DNA from: Pseudomonadota bacterium
Lineage (GTDB): Bacteria; Desulfobacterota; Desulfovibrionia; Desulfovibrionales; Desulfovibrionaceae
Assembly (NCBI GenBank): GCA_023426275.1
Contig: JAFABC010000025.1
Location: 1-33,135, forward strand
Direction: 5' to 3'
DNA length: 33,135 nucleotides
In this document: piece after piece, positions 14,892-25,834 of the stretch
How the letters are laid out: each line of letters begins with the position of its first letter
Position numbering within the stretch: the stretch's first letter is position 1
Program-made: the position numbers and the translations under genes
The notes under the pieces: model-generated
What the model was told of the DNA's origin: nothing
Database searches by the model: none
The model's input: the letters and a program-made list of their open reading frames with translations, nothing else

Positions 14892-15428
14892 ATGGCCCCT
14901 GAAGAAAAACCCAATGATCCGAACGAGATTCCTGAAACTCCGGTGGAATCGCCGCCTTTGACGCCGGAAGAGGAAATCGAACGCCTGCGCGCGGCGCTGA
15001 GCGCCGAGTCCGATCGGCGTCTGCGCAGTCTGGCGGAAACCGAAAACCTCAAAAAGCGCCTGCTCAAGGAAAAGGAAGACTTCCAGAAGTACGCCACCGA
15101 ATCCCTGGTGTCGGAACTGCTGCCGGTGCTCGACCACCTCGATCTGGCCCTGACCCATGGCCGGGGCCTGGAAGCCTGCAAGGATTTCGTGGTGGGCGTG
15201 GACATGACCCGCAAGGCCTTTGTCGACATTCTGGGCCGCCATGGCGTGACCGAATTCGGCGCCATCGGCGAGCCGTTCAATCCCGAATCCCATGAAGCCC
15301 TCGGCATGGTCAGCCAGCCCGGCCTGCCCGACGACGCCGTGGCCCAGGTGGTGCAAAAGGGGTTCCTCCTGCGCGGCCGCCTGCTGCGCCCGGCCAAAGT
15401 CATGGTCAACAAGGCAAATCAGGGCTGA
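14892..15428 (+). CDS. grpE: Nucleotide exchange factor GrpE
   Basis: A 178-residue protein. An acidic, proline-rich N-terminus (1-25) is followed by a long coiled coil (about 27-75, EEEIERLRAALSAESDRRLRSLAETENLKKRLLKEKEDFQKY) and the beta-domain with GEPFNPESHEALGMV and GFLLRGRLLRPAKVMVNK. GrpE drives ADP release from DnaK in the cytoplasm. The ATG at 14892 follows TTGGAGGATGC; the frame extends nine codons further upstream without a matching ribosome site. The protein belongs with dnaK, 132 bp downstream. Confidence 0.95.
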   Translation: MAPEEKPNDPNEIPETPVESPPLTPEEEIERLRAALSAESDRRLRSLAETENLKKRLLKEKEDFQKYATESLVSELLPVLDHLDLALTHGRGLEACKDFVVGVDMTRKAFVDILGRHGVTEFGAIGEPFNPESHEALGMVSQPGLPDDAVAQVVQKGFLLRGRLLRPAKVMVNKANQG

Positions 15429-15456
15429 TTGCGGCATTTTTTTCGGGAAAAGCCCC

Positions 15457-15484
15457 TTTACTCGGGGAAAACGGGCCTTATATA
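15457..15484 (+). promoter_or_regulatory. Sigma-70-like promoter of dnaK
   Basis: TTTACT (15457-15462), a 16-bp spacer and TATATA (15479-15484) predict a start near 15491 and a leader of about 70 nt. No CIRCE repeat and no clear sigma-32 promoter were found in the grpE-dnaK gap. Confidence 0.6.
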
Positions 15485-15560
15485 CGAGCCTGTCCACATG
15501 TAAACATCCGCCCCACGCGGCGGCAGATCATACCGGAACCACCAAGGAGGAAAGGCTATC

Positions 15561-17471
<1,911 letters not shown>

Positions 17472-17516
17472 CCCGCGGTCCGTGCGACTTGCTTTCGCAC
17501 ACGATCCCGCGTATCG

Positions 17517-17555
17517 AAAAGCCTGACCCGTCCTCAGACGGGTCGGGCTTTTTTT
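17517..17555 (+). terminator. Strong intrinsic terminator after dnaK
   Basis: GCCTGACCCGTC and GACGGGTCGGGC form a long stem with a CTCA loop and one mismatch, followed by seven T. AAAA precedes the stem, so it could also act on the opposite strand. Confidence 0.93.
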
Positions 17556-17600
17556 GGTACGCTGGTCACGGCGGCGCCGCCGCCAAACCCCGGTTCGCTC

Positions 17601-19079
17601 ATGCACGCCAAGACAACTTCCCTTCGCCGCGTCTCTCGCCTGTTGGCGGGTCTGTTTCTGTGTCTGGCCCTCTTTTCCCTGACCGGTTGCGGCGGGATGT
17701 TCGCGCCGCCGCCTCCGCCGCCGCCTCCGCCCACGCCGCCCGAGACGCCGCCCACCGCGCCCACACCGACGCAGCCGGCCCCGCTGGCCCGCAACACGGT
17801 GGCCGTCCTGCTGCCCCTTGGCGGTCCGTTCCGGGAGATCGGCGGCAAGGTCCAAAAAGGCATCAAGGCCGCCCAGGAAAAGCTGGCCGCCGAGGGCACG
17901 CCCCTCGACGTCATCGTCATCGACGCCACCCTGCCCGGCTGGGTCGACAACCTGCGCGCCCTGCCGCCGGAAGTGACCATTGTCGGCGGTCCCATGCATC
18001 CGCTCACGCTCAAGGAGCTGACCAGCACGGGCCTGCTGCACAGCCGGGTGTTTCTCGCCTTCATGTCCACCCTGGGCAGCGCCCGGGAAGGCATCGACGC
18101 CTGGCGCTTCTTCCCCAGCCCGGCCGACGAGATCGACGCCCTGCTGCGCCTGTCGCTGACCGATTACGGCATCAACCAATACGGTCTGCTGCGTCCGAGC
18201 GACCGCTACGGCCAGTCCATGGGGCAGGCCTTTACCCAGGCCGTCACCCAGCAGGGCGGACAGGTCACGGCCACCGGCGTCTACTCGCCCCAGGACGCCA
18301 CGGGCTGGGATGCCACCGTGCTGGAAATGCTCAAGACCGGCGGCGGCCGCCCCGGCTTTGGCGCGGTGTTCATCCCCGACGACTGGTCCCGGGCCGACAA
18401 GGTGCTGGCTAATTTCTTCCGCAACAACGTGGACGACCTGCTGATCCTCGGCCCGCAGCTGTGGACCGAGTCGCTCTTCCGCGCCGCCCTGGCCAAGACG
18501 CCCATCAATATCAACAATTACAGGCTGGCCGTGTGCCCCGGCGCCTGGTGGCCGGAGAACCAGGGACGGGCCACGCAGGATCTCATCGCGGCCATGCGCG
18601 CCGTTGGCGACACCCAACCCGACCTGTGGGAAGCCATCGGCTACGACTTCGCCCGGCTGGCCGCCCGCATCGGCCCGCTGCCGCAAGGCGCCGCGCCCCA
18701 GGAAGTCAGTTCCCGTCTGGTCCAGGCCGCCACGGGCATGGAATTCAGCATGGCCCCGCTGTCCTACACCCCGGACGGCAGGGCCCATGTCTCCATGTAC
18801 CTCTTCAGGCCGTCGGTGGCCGGCCCGGTGCTCCTCGACCCCGAGGGCTTCCGCCAGCGCCTCAACGCCATCCGGCAAAAGGCCCTGGAAAATCCCGCCC
18901 CGGAGACGGAGGAATCCTATTCGCCCAAGCCGGCCCCGCAGCCCGCGCCGGCCCAGCCGGCCACGCCGCAGCAACCGGCCGCGCCGCAGCCCATCACGCC
19001 GCAGCCGGCCACGCCGCTGCCCGAGCAGCAGCCGGCGCCCCTGGTCCCCGTACCGGCCCACCATCAGGCCGTTTCCTAA
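17601..19079 (+). CDS. Proline-rich lipoprotein with a periplasmic-binding (LpoA-like) domain
   Basis: A 492-residue protein. The signal sequence ends in the lipobox LTGC with Cys30, so it should be lipid-anchored. A polyproline stretch (about 35-61) follows. The main domain starts at NTVAVLLPLGGPFREIGGKVQKGIKAAQE and resembles type 1 periplasmic-binding folds such as branched-chain amino-acid receptors and the penicillin-binding-protein activator LpoA. The last about 60 residues are again rich in Pro, Ala and Gln. A role as an outer-membrane lipoprotein that reaches through the periplasm, perhaps to activate peptidoglycan synthesis, is an inference. Ligand binding is equally possible. gatC starts 20 bp downstream. 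Confidence 0.7.
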   Translation: MHAKTTSLRRVSRLLAGLFLCLALFSLTGCGGMFAPPPPPPPPPTPPETPPTAPTPTQPAPLARNTVAVLLPLGGPFREIGGKVQKGIKAAQEKLAAEGTPLDVIVIDATLPGWVDNLRALPPEVTIVGGPMHPLTLKELTSTGLLHSRVFLAFMSTLGSAREGIDAWRFFPSPADEIDALLRLSLTDYGINQYGLLRPSDRYGQSMGQAFTQAVTQQGGQVTATGVYSPQDATGWDATVLEMLKTGGGRPGFGAVFIPDDWSRADKVLANFFRNNVDDLLILGPQLWTESLFRAALAKTPININNYRLAVCPGAWWPENQGRATQDLIAAMRAVGDTQPDLWEAIGYDFARLAARIGPLPQGAAPQEVSSRLVQAATGMEFSMAPLSYTPDGRAHVSMYLFRPSVAGPVLLDPEGFRQRLNAIRQKALENPAPETEESYSPKPAPQPAPAQPATPQQPAAPQPITPQPATPLPEQQPAPLVPVPAHHQAVS

Positions 19080-19099
19080 CCGTCAAGGAACGCATACGC

Positions 19100-19384
19100 A
19101 TGAGCATTCGCCCCGAAGAAGTGGCCAAGGTGGCCAAACTGGCCCGCCTGCGCCTGGAGGAAGACGCCCTGGACGGCTTTGCCGCGCAGATGGACGGCAT
19201 TCTGGCCTACATGGAAACCCTCGGCGAGGTGGACACCACCGGCGTCGAACCGCTGTATAGCCCGGTGCTCCACGCCACGCCCCTGCGCGAGGACGTGGCG
19301 GTGACGACCTGCGCCCGCGACCAGATCCTGGCCAACGCCCCGGCCACGGACGGTCAGTTCTTTATCGTGCCGAAAATCGTCTAA
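19100..19384 (+). CDS. gatC: Asp-tRNA(Asn)/Glu-tRNA(Gln) amidotransferase subunit C
   Basis: A 94-residue protein of typical GatC size. The pattern PEEVAKVAKLARLRLEEDALDGFAAQMDGILAYMETLGEVDTTGVEPLYSPV and the LREDV segment are characteristic. GatC wraps around GatA and stabilises the GatCAB complex, which converts misacylated Glu-tRNA(Gln) or Asp-tRNA(Asn) to the correct amide. AAGGA precedes the ATG. gatA follows after a strong hairpin; gatB is not in the window. Confidence 0.93.
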   Translation: MSIRPEEVAKVAKLARLRLEEDALDGFAAQMDGILAYMETLGEVDTTGVEPLYSPVLHATPLREDVAVTTCARDQILANAPATDGQFFIVPKIV

Positions 19385-19418
19385 CCGCGGGGCTTGGCCC
19401 ACATCCCGCCGGGAACGT

Positions 19419-19456
19419 CGCGCCCCCGCGCCCCTTTTCAGGGACGCGGGGGCGCG
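19419..19456 (+). other. Perfect 12-bp hairpin between gatC and gatA
   Basis: The arms CGCGCCCCCGCG (19419-19430) and CGCGGGGGCGCG (19445-19456) are fully complementary, and the loop allows extra CCC/GG pairs. No T tract follows, so it is not a standard terminator. It ends 4 nt before the gatA Shine-Dalgarno (GAAAGGA) and may protect or modulate the mRNA. Confidence 0.6.
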
Positions 19457-19473
19457 TGCAGAAAGGATTTGTC

Positions 19474-20940
<1,467 letters not shown>

Positions 20941-20948
20941 GAAGGGAA

Positions 20949-20992
20949 GATGCCTCCGGCGGCCGGGGGGAATCATCCCCCCGGACCCCCTG
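20949..20992 (+). repeat. REP-like palindromic element, copy A
   Basis: It begins with GATGCCTCCGGCGGCC, then a palindrome of GGGGGG-AATCAT-CCCCCC, then GGACCCCCTG. It lies 8 nt after the gatA stop. Copies with the same layout are at 21045-21089 (inverted), 27053-27097 and 33039-33082. Confidence 0.85.
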
Positions 20993-21044
20993 GAAGGAAA
21001 TCTTGCACGAGCGACGGCAACACATTGTGTCTCTCCCCTTTGCG

Positions 21045-21089
21045 GAGGGTCCGGGAGGGGATCATCCCCTCCCGGCCACCGGAGGCATC
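21045..21089 (-). repeat. REP-like palindromic element, copy B (inverted)
   Basis: It is the reverse complement of copy A with a few changes; its inner palindrome is GGGAGGGGATCATCCCCTCCC-like (21053-21073). With copy A it forms a large inverted pair around about 52 nt, like a BIME. Its right end holds GGAGG (21081-21085), the probable ribosome site of mnmA. Confidence 0.85.
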
Positions 21090-21095
21090 CCTTCC

Positions 21096-22166
21096 GTGGC
21101 CGTCGCGGTGTCCGGCGGCGCGGACAGCTTGCTGGCCCTGGGGCTCTTGCGGGCCGAGGGCCATGCCGTCATGGCCGTACACGCCCACTTCCTGCCGCCG
21201 GATGCGGCCCAGCAGGCCCTGGCCGGGGCCATCGCCGACCAGTGCGCGCGCATTGGCGCGCCGTTGCATGTCGTGGACCTGTCCGGGCCGTTCCGGGAAC
21301 GGGTCATCGCCCCGTTTATCGCCGCCTATGCCGCCGGCCAAACGCCCAATCCCTGTGCGATCTGCAACCGGGACCTGAAATTCGGCCTGCTTCTGGACGC
21401 GGTACTGGCCCTGGGGGCCGAGGCCCTGGCCACCGGACACTTCGCCCGGCTGGAACACGGCCCGGCCGGTCCGGCGCTTTTCCGGGGCGCGGACGACACC
21501 CGCGACCAAAGCTATTTTCTCTCCCTGGTGCCCGCCGCCGCCCTGGCCAAAACGCGGCTTCCCCTGGCCGGCCGGCGCAAGGCCGACCATCCCGGGGCCC
21601 TGGCCGCCCTGGGGCTGATGCCGCCGCTGCCCCGGGAATCACGCGAAGTCTGTTTCGTGCCCGGCGACGATTACCGGGCCTTTCTCGAAAAAAACGCGTC
21701 CGCCCTGTCCGGTCCGGGCCCCATCCTCCTGACCGACGGCACCCGGCTCGGCCGTCATCAGGGCCTGTGGCGGCATACCATCGGCCAGCGCAAGGGACTG
21801 GGCGTCGGCTGGCGCGAACCGCTCTACGTCCTGGCCAAGGATGCGGCCCGAAACGCCCTGATCGTCGGCGTGGAAAGCGAACTCCACGCCTCGGCCTGTC
21901 TGGCCGGAAACGTCAATGTGCTGGTGTCGCCGGAACGCTGGCCCGACCGGGTCCTGGCCCAGACCTGCTACCGGATGCGACCGCGCCCCGCCCGGGCCGC
22001 ATTCCGTGACGGAATGTTGGCCATCACCTTTGACGCCCCCGTGTCCCGGCCGACGCCCGGACAGGTCGCCGCCCTCTATGATGGAGACGGCCGGGTGCTC
22101 GCCGCCGGCGTCATCTGCGCCCCGGACCCGGACGCCGGCCTTGTCTTCCCGGCCAAGCTTGGCTAA
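21096..22166 (+). CDS. mnmA: tRNA-specific 2-thiouridylase MnmA
   Basis: A 356-residue PP-loop enzyme. SGGADSLLALGLL (6-18) is the ATP-pyrophosphatase motif, NPCAICNRDLKF carries the catalytic Cys87, ATGHFAR and DQSYFLS follow, and REVCFVPG holds the second Cys186. GQRKGLGVG is also typical. MnmA activates and thiolates U34 of tRNA for Lys, Glu and Gln. No ATG lies near the conserved N-terminus. I chose the GTG at 21096, 10 nt after GGAGG, since family members start a few residues before the PP-loop. A TTG at 21003 with GGAAGGAA upstream is in frame but would add residues translated from the REP element. Confidence 0.92.
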   Translation: MAVAVSGGADSLLALGLLRAEGHAVMAVHAHFLPPDAAQQALAGAIADQCARIGAPLHVVDLSGPFRERVIAPFIAAYAAGQTPNPCAICNRDLKFGLLLDAVLALGAEALATGHFARLEHGPAGPALFRGADDTRDQSYFLSLVPAAALAKTRLPLAGRRKADHPGALAALGLMPPLPRESREVCFVPGDDYRAFLEKNASALSGPGPILLTDGTRLGRHQGLWRHTIGQRKGLGVGWREPLYVLAKDAARNALIVGVESELHASACLAGNVNVLVSPERWPDRVLAQTCYRMRPRPARAAFRDGMLAITFDAPVSRPTPGQVAALYDGDGRVLAAGVICAPDPDAGLVFPAKLG

Positions 22167-22211
22167 ATGGCCTTGGTCCCGTCTTCTTCGGGACCCAAAC
22201 CAGCCAGCCGC

Positions 22212-25200
22212 ATGTCCAACGACACCCGCAAACTGTACCCCATCCTGCTTGCCCTGCTGTTACTCGCCGGGGCGGTCCTGCGTCTGCTGCATCTTGGCGA
22301 TCCGTCCCTATGGTGGGACGAGTTCATCACCCTGGGCATCGCCAGGCTTCCCGTCTCCCGGATGCTCCACACCCTGACGGTGGTGGGGCCGTCGGACATC
22401 GGCGGGGAATTCTTCCCCCCACTCTACCACCTCATCACCCACGCCATGCTCGGCGTCAGCCACAACGACGCCGTGCTGCGGCTGACCAGCGTGGTCTGCG
22501 GCACCGCCACCATCGCCGTACTCTACGCGCTCGTGGCCGATATTTTTTCCCATCGCGCCGGGCTGTTCGCCGCCGCCCTGGCCACCTTTTCCGTCTACCA
22601 GCTGCACTATTCCCGGGAGCTTCGCCCCTACAGCCTGCTTATGCTCCTGGGATTGCTCTCGCTTCTGACACTCTTTCGCGCCCTGACCCGGGGCGGCCTG
22701 CGCTGGCATCTCGCCTTTGTCGGCGTCACCACGGCCATGTGCTACACCGCCTACACGGCCACTTCCAACATCGCGGCCGAAGGTGTTTTTACCGCCTGGT
22801 TTCTCCTGCGCGGACTGGCCACGCGACGGCTGACCGGCCGGCAGGCGCTCGGCAAGGGACTGGCCCTGGCCGGCGCGGTGGTCCTTGTCGGCCTGTTGTA
22901 CGTTCCCTGGATTCCCGCCTATCGCAACGTCTTCACCCTGCTCAAATCCGGTGGCGGCTCCCCGTCCATCCCCGGGGATTTCCTGCTGACCGCGCTCACG
23001 GAATTCGGGGCCTACGCCGCGCCCAGGCACGGCCTGCCCTGGCTGGCCCTGGCCATCCTGGCGCTGCTTGGCGCGGTCGTGGCCGGCGTCAGGCCCAAAT
23101 GGCGCGAGGGACTGGCCTTGCTGCTGGCCTTTTCCCTGACGCCGCTCGCGGCCTTCCTGGCCGCCGGCACCCAGCTGGAACTGAGTTCCCGCTACGCCTT
23201 CAACACCTTCTACGCCCTGCTCGCCCTGGCCGGACTGGGCGTGGCCTGGGTGATCGGGCGCATCGACCGGCACCTGGGACTGTCCGAACGACAAGGAGCC
23301 TGGGCCGCGCCCCTGGCCGGCCTTGTCGTGTGCCTCATCGTCAGCATCCCCAACCTGCGCTCCCTGTCCGTCTATTATCGGCGCGAGACGTCCTATGCCA
23401 AGGAACTGGCCGATTATCTCGCCTGGAACAAAAACAACGTGCGGTATCTGTTCTTCCAGAGCAACCGCAATCCCAAGCTCATCGCCAACTGGTATCTGCC
23501 CGGTGTTTTTGAAAATCTTTCGCACTATGCGCCGGATGGCTACAAACGCGCCTACCATCTCATCCAAAGCGACCTGACCCCGCCGCAGGTCCCCTTTCCA
23601 CCGCAAAAACGCGTCACCATCCAGGACACCACGATTTCGGCCATGGGACTCGTGAGCACTGCGCCGGTGGAACTCTTTCCCGACGCCGCCGGTCAGGCGC
23701 GCTATGTGGAAGACTTCACCACCTACAAATTCTACGCCGACTGCGACGAAGCCGTAAATCTCGGCCCGGAAAGCCGTTACCACACCCTGACCCACTACGA
23801 TTACGACAAACCCGGCCATGTGGATTACCGCTTCGTGGCCGCTCCGGGCACGCGGCTTCACAGCCTCGATCTCGCCTGCACCTTCTCGGCCACCTTCCTG
23901 GCCGATCTGCCCTCGGATTCCCGGGTGGAAATCCTGGCCGCCCTGGACGACGCCCCCCTGGTCCCCGTCGCCGTCATCACCGACGGCAATTTTCGCGGCC
24001 CGGGCGGCAGGCGCGTCGCCCCCAATCTGGAAAAACGTTCGTTTATCACCACGCGCCCCGCCATTGCCGTGCCGGCCGGCGGCGCACGCCAGCTGCGCCT
24101 GCGGCTGGCCTACGGCCCAGTGTTCGATCCCGGCGTCATCGAGGCCACGCGCATCGAGCTGACCGCCGCCCTGGACGGCCGTCCCACCGGCTCCGGTCCG
24201 GCCCAGGCCGCGCTGGCCCGCGCCGCCCGGCACAACATCCTGGCCACCTGGCGCGCGGACCAGCCCCTTGTGGACGCCGACGCCCTCTACGTCTTTCCGG
24301 CCCGGCCGAACATCCCCCGGGGAGCGGCCAATCCCGCCGAAGCGCTGCCCGCGTTCAGGGCTGCCCACCCCGGCCTGTCCCCGGTCTTCACCATTGCCGG
24401 CGACGACGGTGCGCCGACCTACCTGTTTTTCGATCCGGCCCTGGCCGATCCCTTTACGGCCCTGCCCGACAAAAAACCGGAGACGGCGCGGCTTGGCCAG
24501 ACGCCGCCCCGCACGTTTCCGGCCATGAAACTCGTCGGCGCGCTCAACCGCCCGACCCTGGCCATCGACGGCCACACGCGTTCCGTGGCGGTGCTCGCGC
24601 CGCCGCCGACAACCCTGCTGCTGGAACCCGACCGGGGCGTCCTTCGCTTCGAGCCGAGCTTTTCCAGGGAAGACGAAGCCCTGGCCGCCTTCCCCCTGGC
24701 CGAGAACATCCGCAAGAACGCGGGCGAGGACTGCCTGTCCTGCCGCGCCGCCGGCCCGTGCTCCGTGACCGTGCCGCTCAGTTCCGCCTATCCGATCCGG
24801 CTGCTGCGCATCCTGTCCTATCCCCGCATCTTCGCCGACAAGGCCGGCAAAAACAGCGTGACCGTGTCGTTTTCCCACGACGGCGTCCATTTCACGCCCC
24901 TGGACCGTTTTTCCAGCAACCGCTCGGGGCTGTGGGAAGGGCTCATGGTCCGCCGCGTGTCGGTCCTGCGCTTTGCCAAACCCATTGCCAACGGCTTTGT
25001 GCGGTTCGATCTTTCCGGCCCCGGCACCCAGCTGTGGTCACGCGACGTCCGGCGCATGCGCATCGAAGCCGTGCTCGACACCGCCGCCTTCACCGGACCG
25101 GCGGTCAAGGACTCGCCGTTTGCCCTCGAACTCGACGACAATGCCGGCGCGCCCCTTTCCCTCTATCTTTCCACCCGGCCCCTGCCGTATCTGCCGGCTC

Positions 25201-25217
25201 TCCAGGACGACTTCTGA
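22212..25217 (+). CDS. Large membrane glycosyltransferase, GT39/ArnT-like (GT-C fold)
   Basis: A protein of about 1001 residues. The N-terminal part (about 1-400) has many membrane spans and begins with the GT-C pattern LRLLHLGDPSLWWDEFIT (acidic pair Asp36-Glu37), then FSVYQLHYSRELRPYSLLMLLGLLS. Such enzymes use a polyprenyl-phosphate sugar and act on the periplasmic side. The C-terminal about 600 residues lack membrane spans and look like periplasmic, partly beta-rich domains; I do not recognise them. An ATG at 22167, directly after the mnmA stop, would add 15 residues; neither start has a good Shine-Dalgarno. The stop overlaps the next gene by one base (TGATG). Confidence 0.78.
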   Translation: MSNDTRKLYPILLALLLLAGAVLRLLHLGDPSLWWDEFITLGIARLPVSRMLHTLTVVGPSDIGGEFFPPLYHLITHAMLGVSHNDAVLRLTSVVCGTATIAVLYALVADIFSHRAGLFAAALATFSVYQLHYSRELRPYSLLMLLGLLSLLTLFRALTRGGLRWHLAFVGVTTAMCYTAYTATSNIAAEGVFTAWFLLRGLATRRLTGRQALGKGLALAGAVVLVGLLYVPWIPAYRNVFTLLKSGGGSPSIPGDFLLTALTEFGAYAAPRHGLPWLALAILALLGAVVAGVRPKWREGLALLLAFSLTPLAAFLAAGTQLELSSRYAFNTFYALLALAGLGVAWVIGRIDRHLGLSERQGAWAAPLAGLVVCLIVSIPNLRSLSVYYRRETSYAKELADYLAWNKNNVRYLFFQSNRNPKLIANWYLPGVFENLSHYAPDGYKRAYHLIQSDLTPPQVPFPPQKRVTIQDTTISAMGLVSTAPVELFPDAAGQARYVEDFTTYKFYADCDEAVNLGPESRYHTLTHYDYDKPGHVDYRFVAAPGTRLHSLDLACTFSATFLADLPSDSRVEILAALDDAPLVPVAVITDGNFRGPGGRRVAPNLEKRSFITTRPAIAVPAGGARQLRLRLAYGPVFDPGVIEATRIELTAALDGRPTGSGPAQAALARAARHNILATWRADQPLVDADALYVFPARPNIPRGAANPAEALPAFRAAHPGLSPVFTIAGDDGAPTYLFFDPALADPFTALPDKKPETARLGQTPPRTFPAMKLVGALNRPTLAIDGHTRSVAVLAPPPTTLLLEPDRGVLRFEPSFSREDEALAAFPLAENIRKNAGEDCLSCRAAGPCSVTVPLSSAYPIRLLRILSYPRIFADKAGKNSVTVSFSHDGVHFTPLDRFSSNRSGLWEGLMVRRVSVLRFAKPIANGFVRFDLSGPGTQLWSRDVRRMRIEAVLDTAAFTGPAVKDSPFALELDDNAGAPLSLYLSTRPLPYLPALQDDF

Positions 25218-25834
25218 TGGCCCCTTTTCTTCGCAACGTGCTGCTCGATCGCGACGGCACCCTCATCGAGGAACGCCACTATCTGTGCGATCCCGACGGG
25301 GTGGCGCTCATTCCCGGCGCCGGTCCGGCCCTGGCCCGTCTTGTCCGGGCCGGGGTGCGCCTTTTCGGCGTCACCAACCAATCCGGCATCGGACGCGGCT
25401 ATTACGGTCTGGAGCAGTATCTGGCCGTCCAGGCCCGCCTGAACGCCCTGCTTGCCGCCTACGGCGTGGTCCTGGAGGAGACGGCCTACTGTCCCCACGC
25501 CCCCGACACGGGCTGCGCCTGCCGCAAGCCGGCCACCGGCATGTTCACCGCCCTGGCCGCCAGGCATGACTTGCGCCCCGCCGAAACGGCCGTCATCGGC
25601 GACGCGGCCTCGGACATCGCCTTCGGGCTCGCCCTGGGCTCGCCCCTGACCATCCTGGTCAGGACCGGCCACGGCCCGCGCCACATCCGGGAACTCGGCC
25701 TGTACGACGCGGCCGACCCGATCCAGCTGCCCACCCAGCATGAACCGGGCTGGCCCCATGTCCTGGCCAAAGATCTGCCCACGGCCGTGGACCATCTGCT
25801 GCTGACCTGCGACACGCCCGGATCGGTGCCATGA
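25217..25834 (+). CDS. HAD-family heptose-bisphosphate phosphatase-like protein (GmhB type)
   Basis: A 205-residue HAD phosphatase. The nucleophile motif is LLDRDGTL (Asp11, Asp13), motif II TNQSGIGRG (53-61), a zinc site CPH...CAC (Cys92, His94, Cys100, Cys102), RKP (103-105) and motif IV GDAASDIAFG (Asp129, Asp133). The zinc loop is characteristic of GmhB, which removes the 1- or 7-phosphate of heptose bisphosphate in the cytoplasm. The gene overlaps the glycosyltransferase upstream and the flippase downstream, which suggests it supplies an activated heptose-like sugar for an exported glycan. Histidinol-phosphatase-like enzymes share the fold. Confidence 0.82.
   Translation: MAPFLRNVLLDRDGTLIEERHYLCDPDGVALIPGAGPALARLVRAGVRLFGVTNQSGIGRGYYGLEQYLAVQARLNALLAAYGVVLEETAYCPHAPDTGCACRKPATGMFTALAARHDLRPAETAVIGDAASDIAFGLALGSPLTILVRTGHGPRHIRELGLYDAADPIQLPTQHEPGWPHVLAKDLPTAVDHLLLTCDTPGSVP

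Noticed and set aside
22167..22211. ATG directly after the mnmA stop as start of the glycosyltransferase
   Set aside because: It adds 15 Ser/Pro-rich residues before the usual short basic N-terminus. It lacks a ribosome site, though it cannot be fully excluded.
22308..24890. An 860-codon antisense frame over the glycosyltransferase gene
   Set aside because: It has the Gly/Gln/Arg-rich composition of a shadow frame, and the plus-strand gene has clear membrane spans and a GT-C motif.
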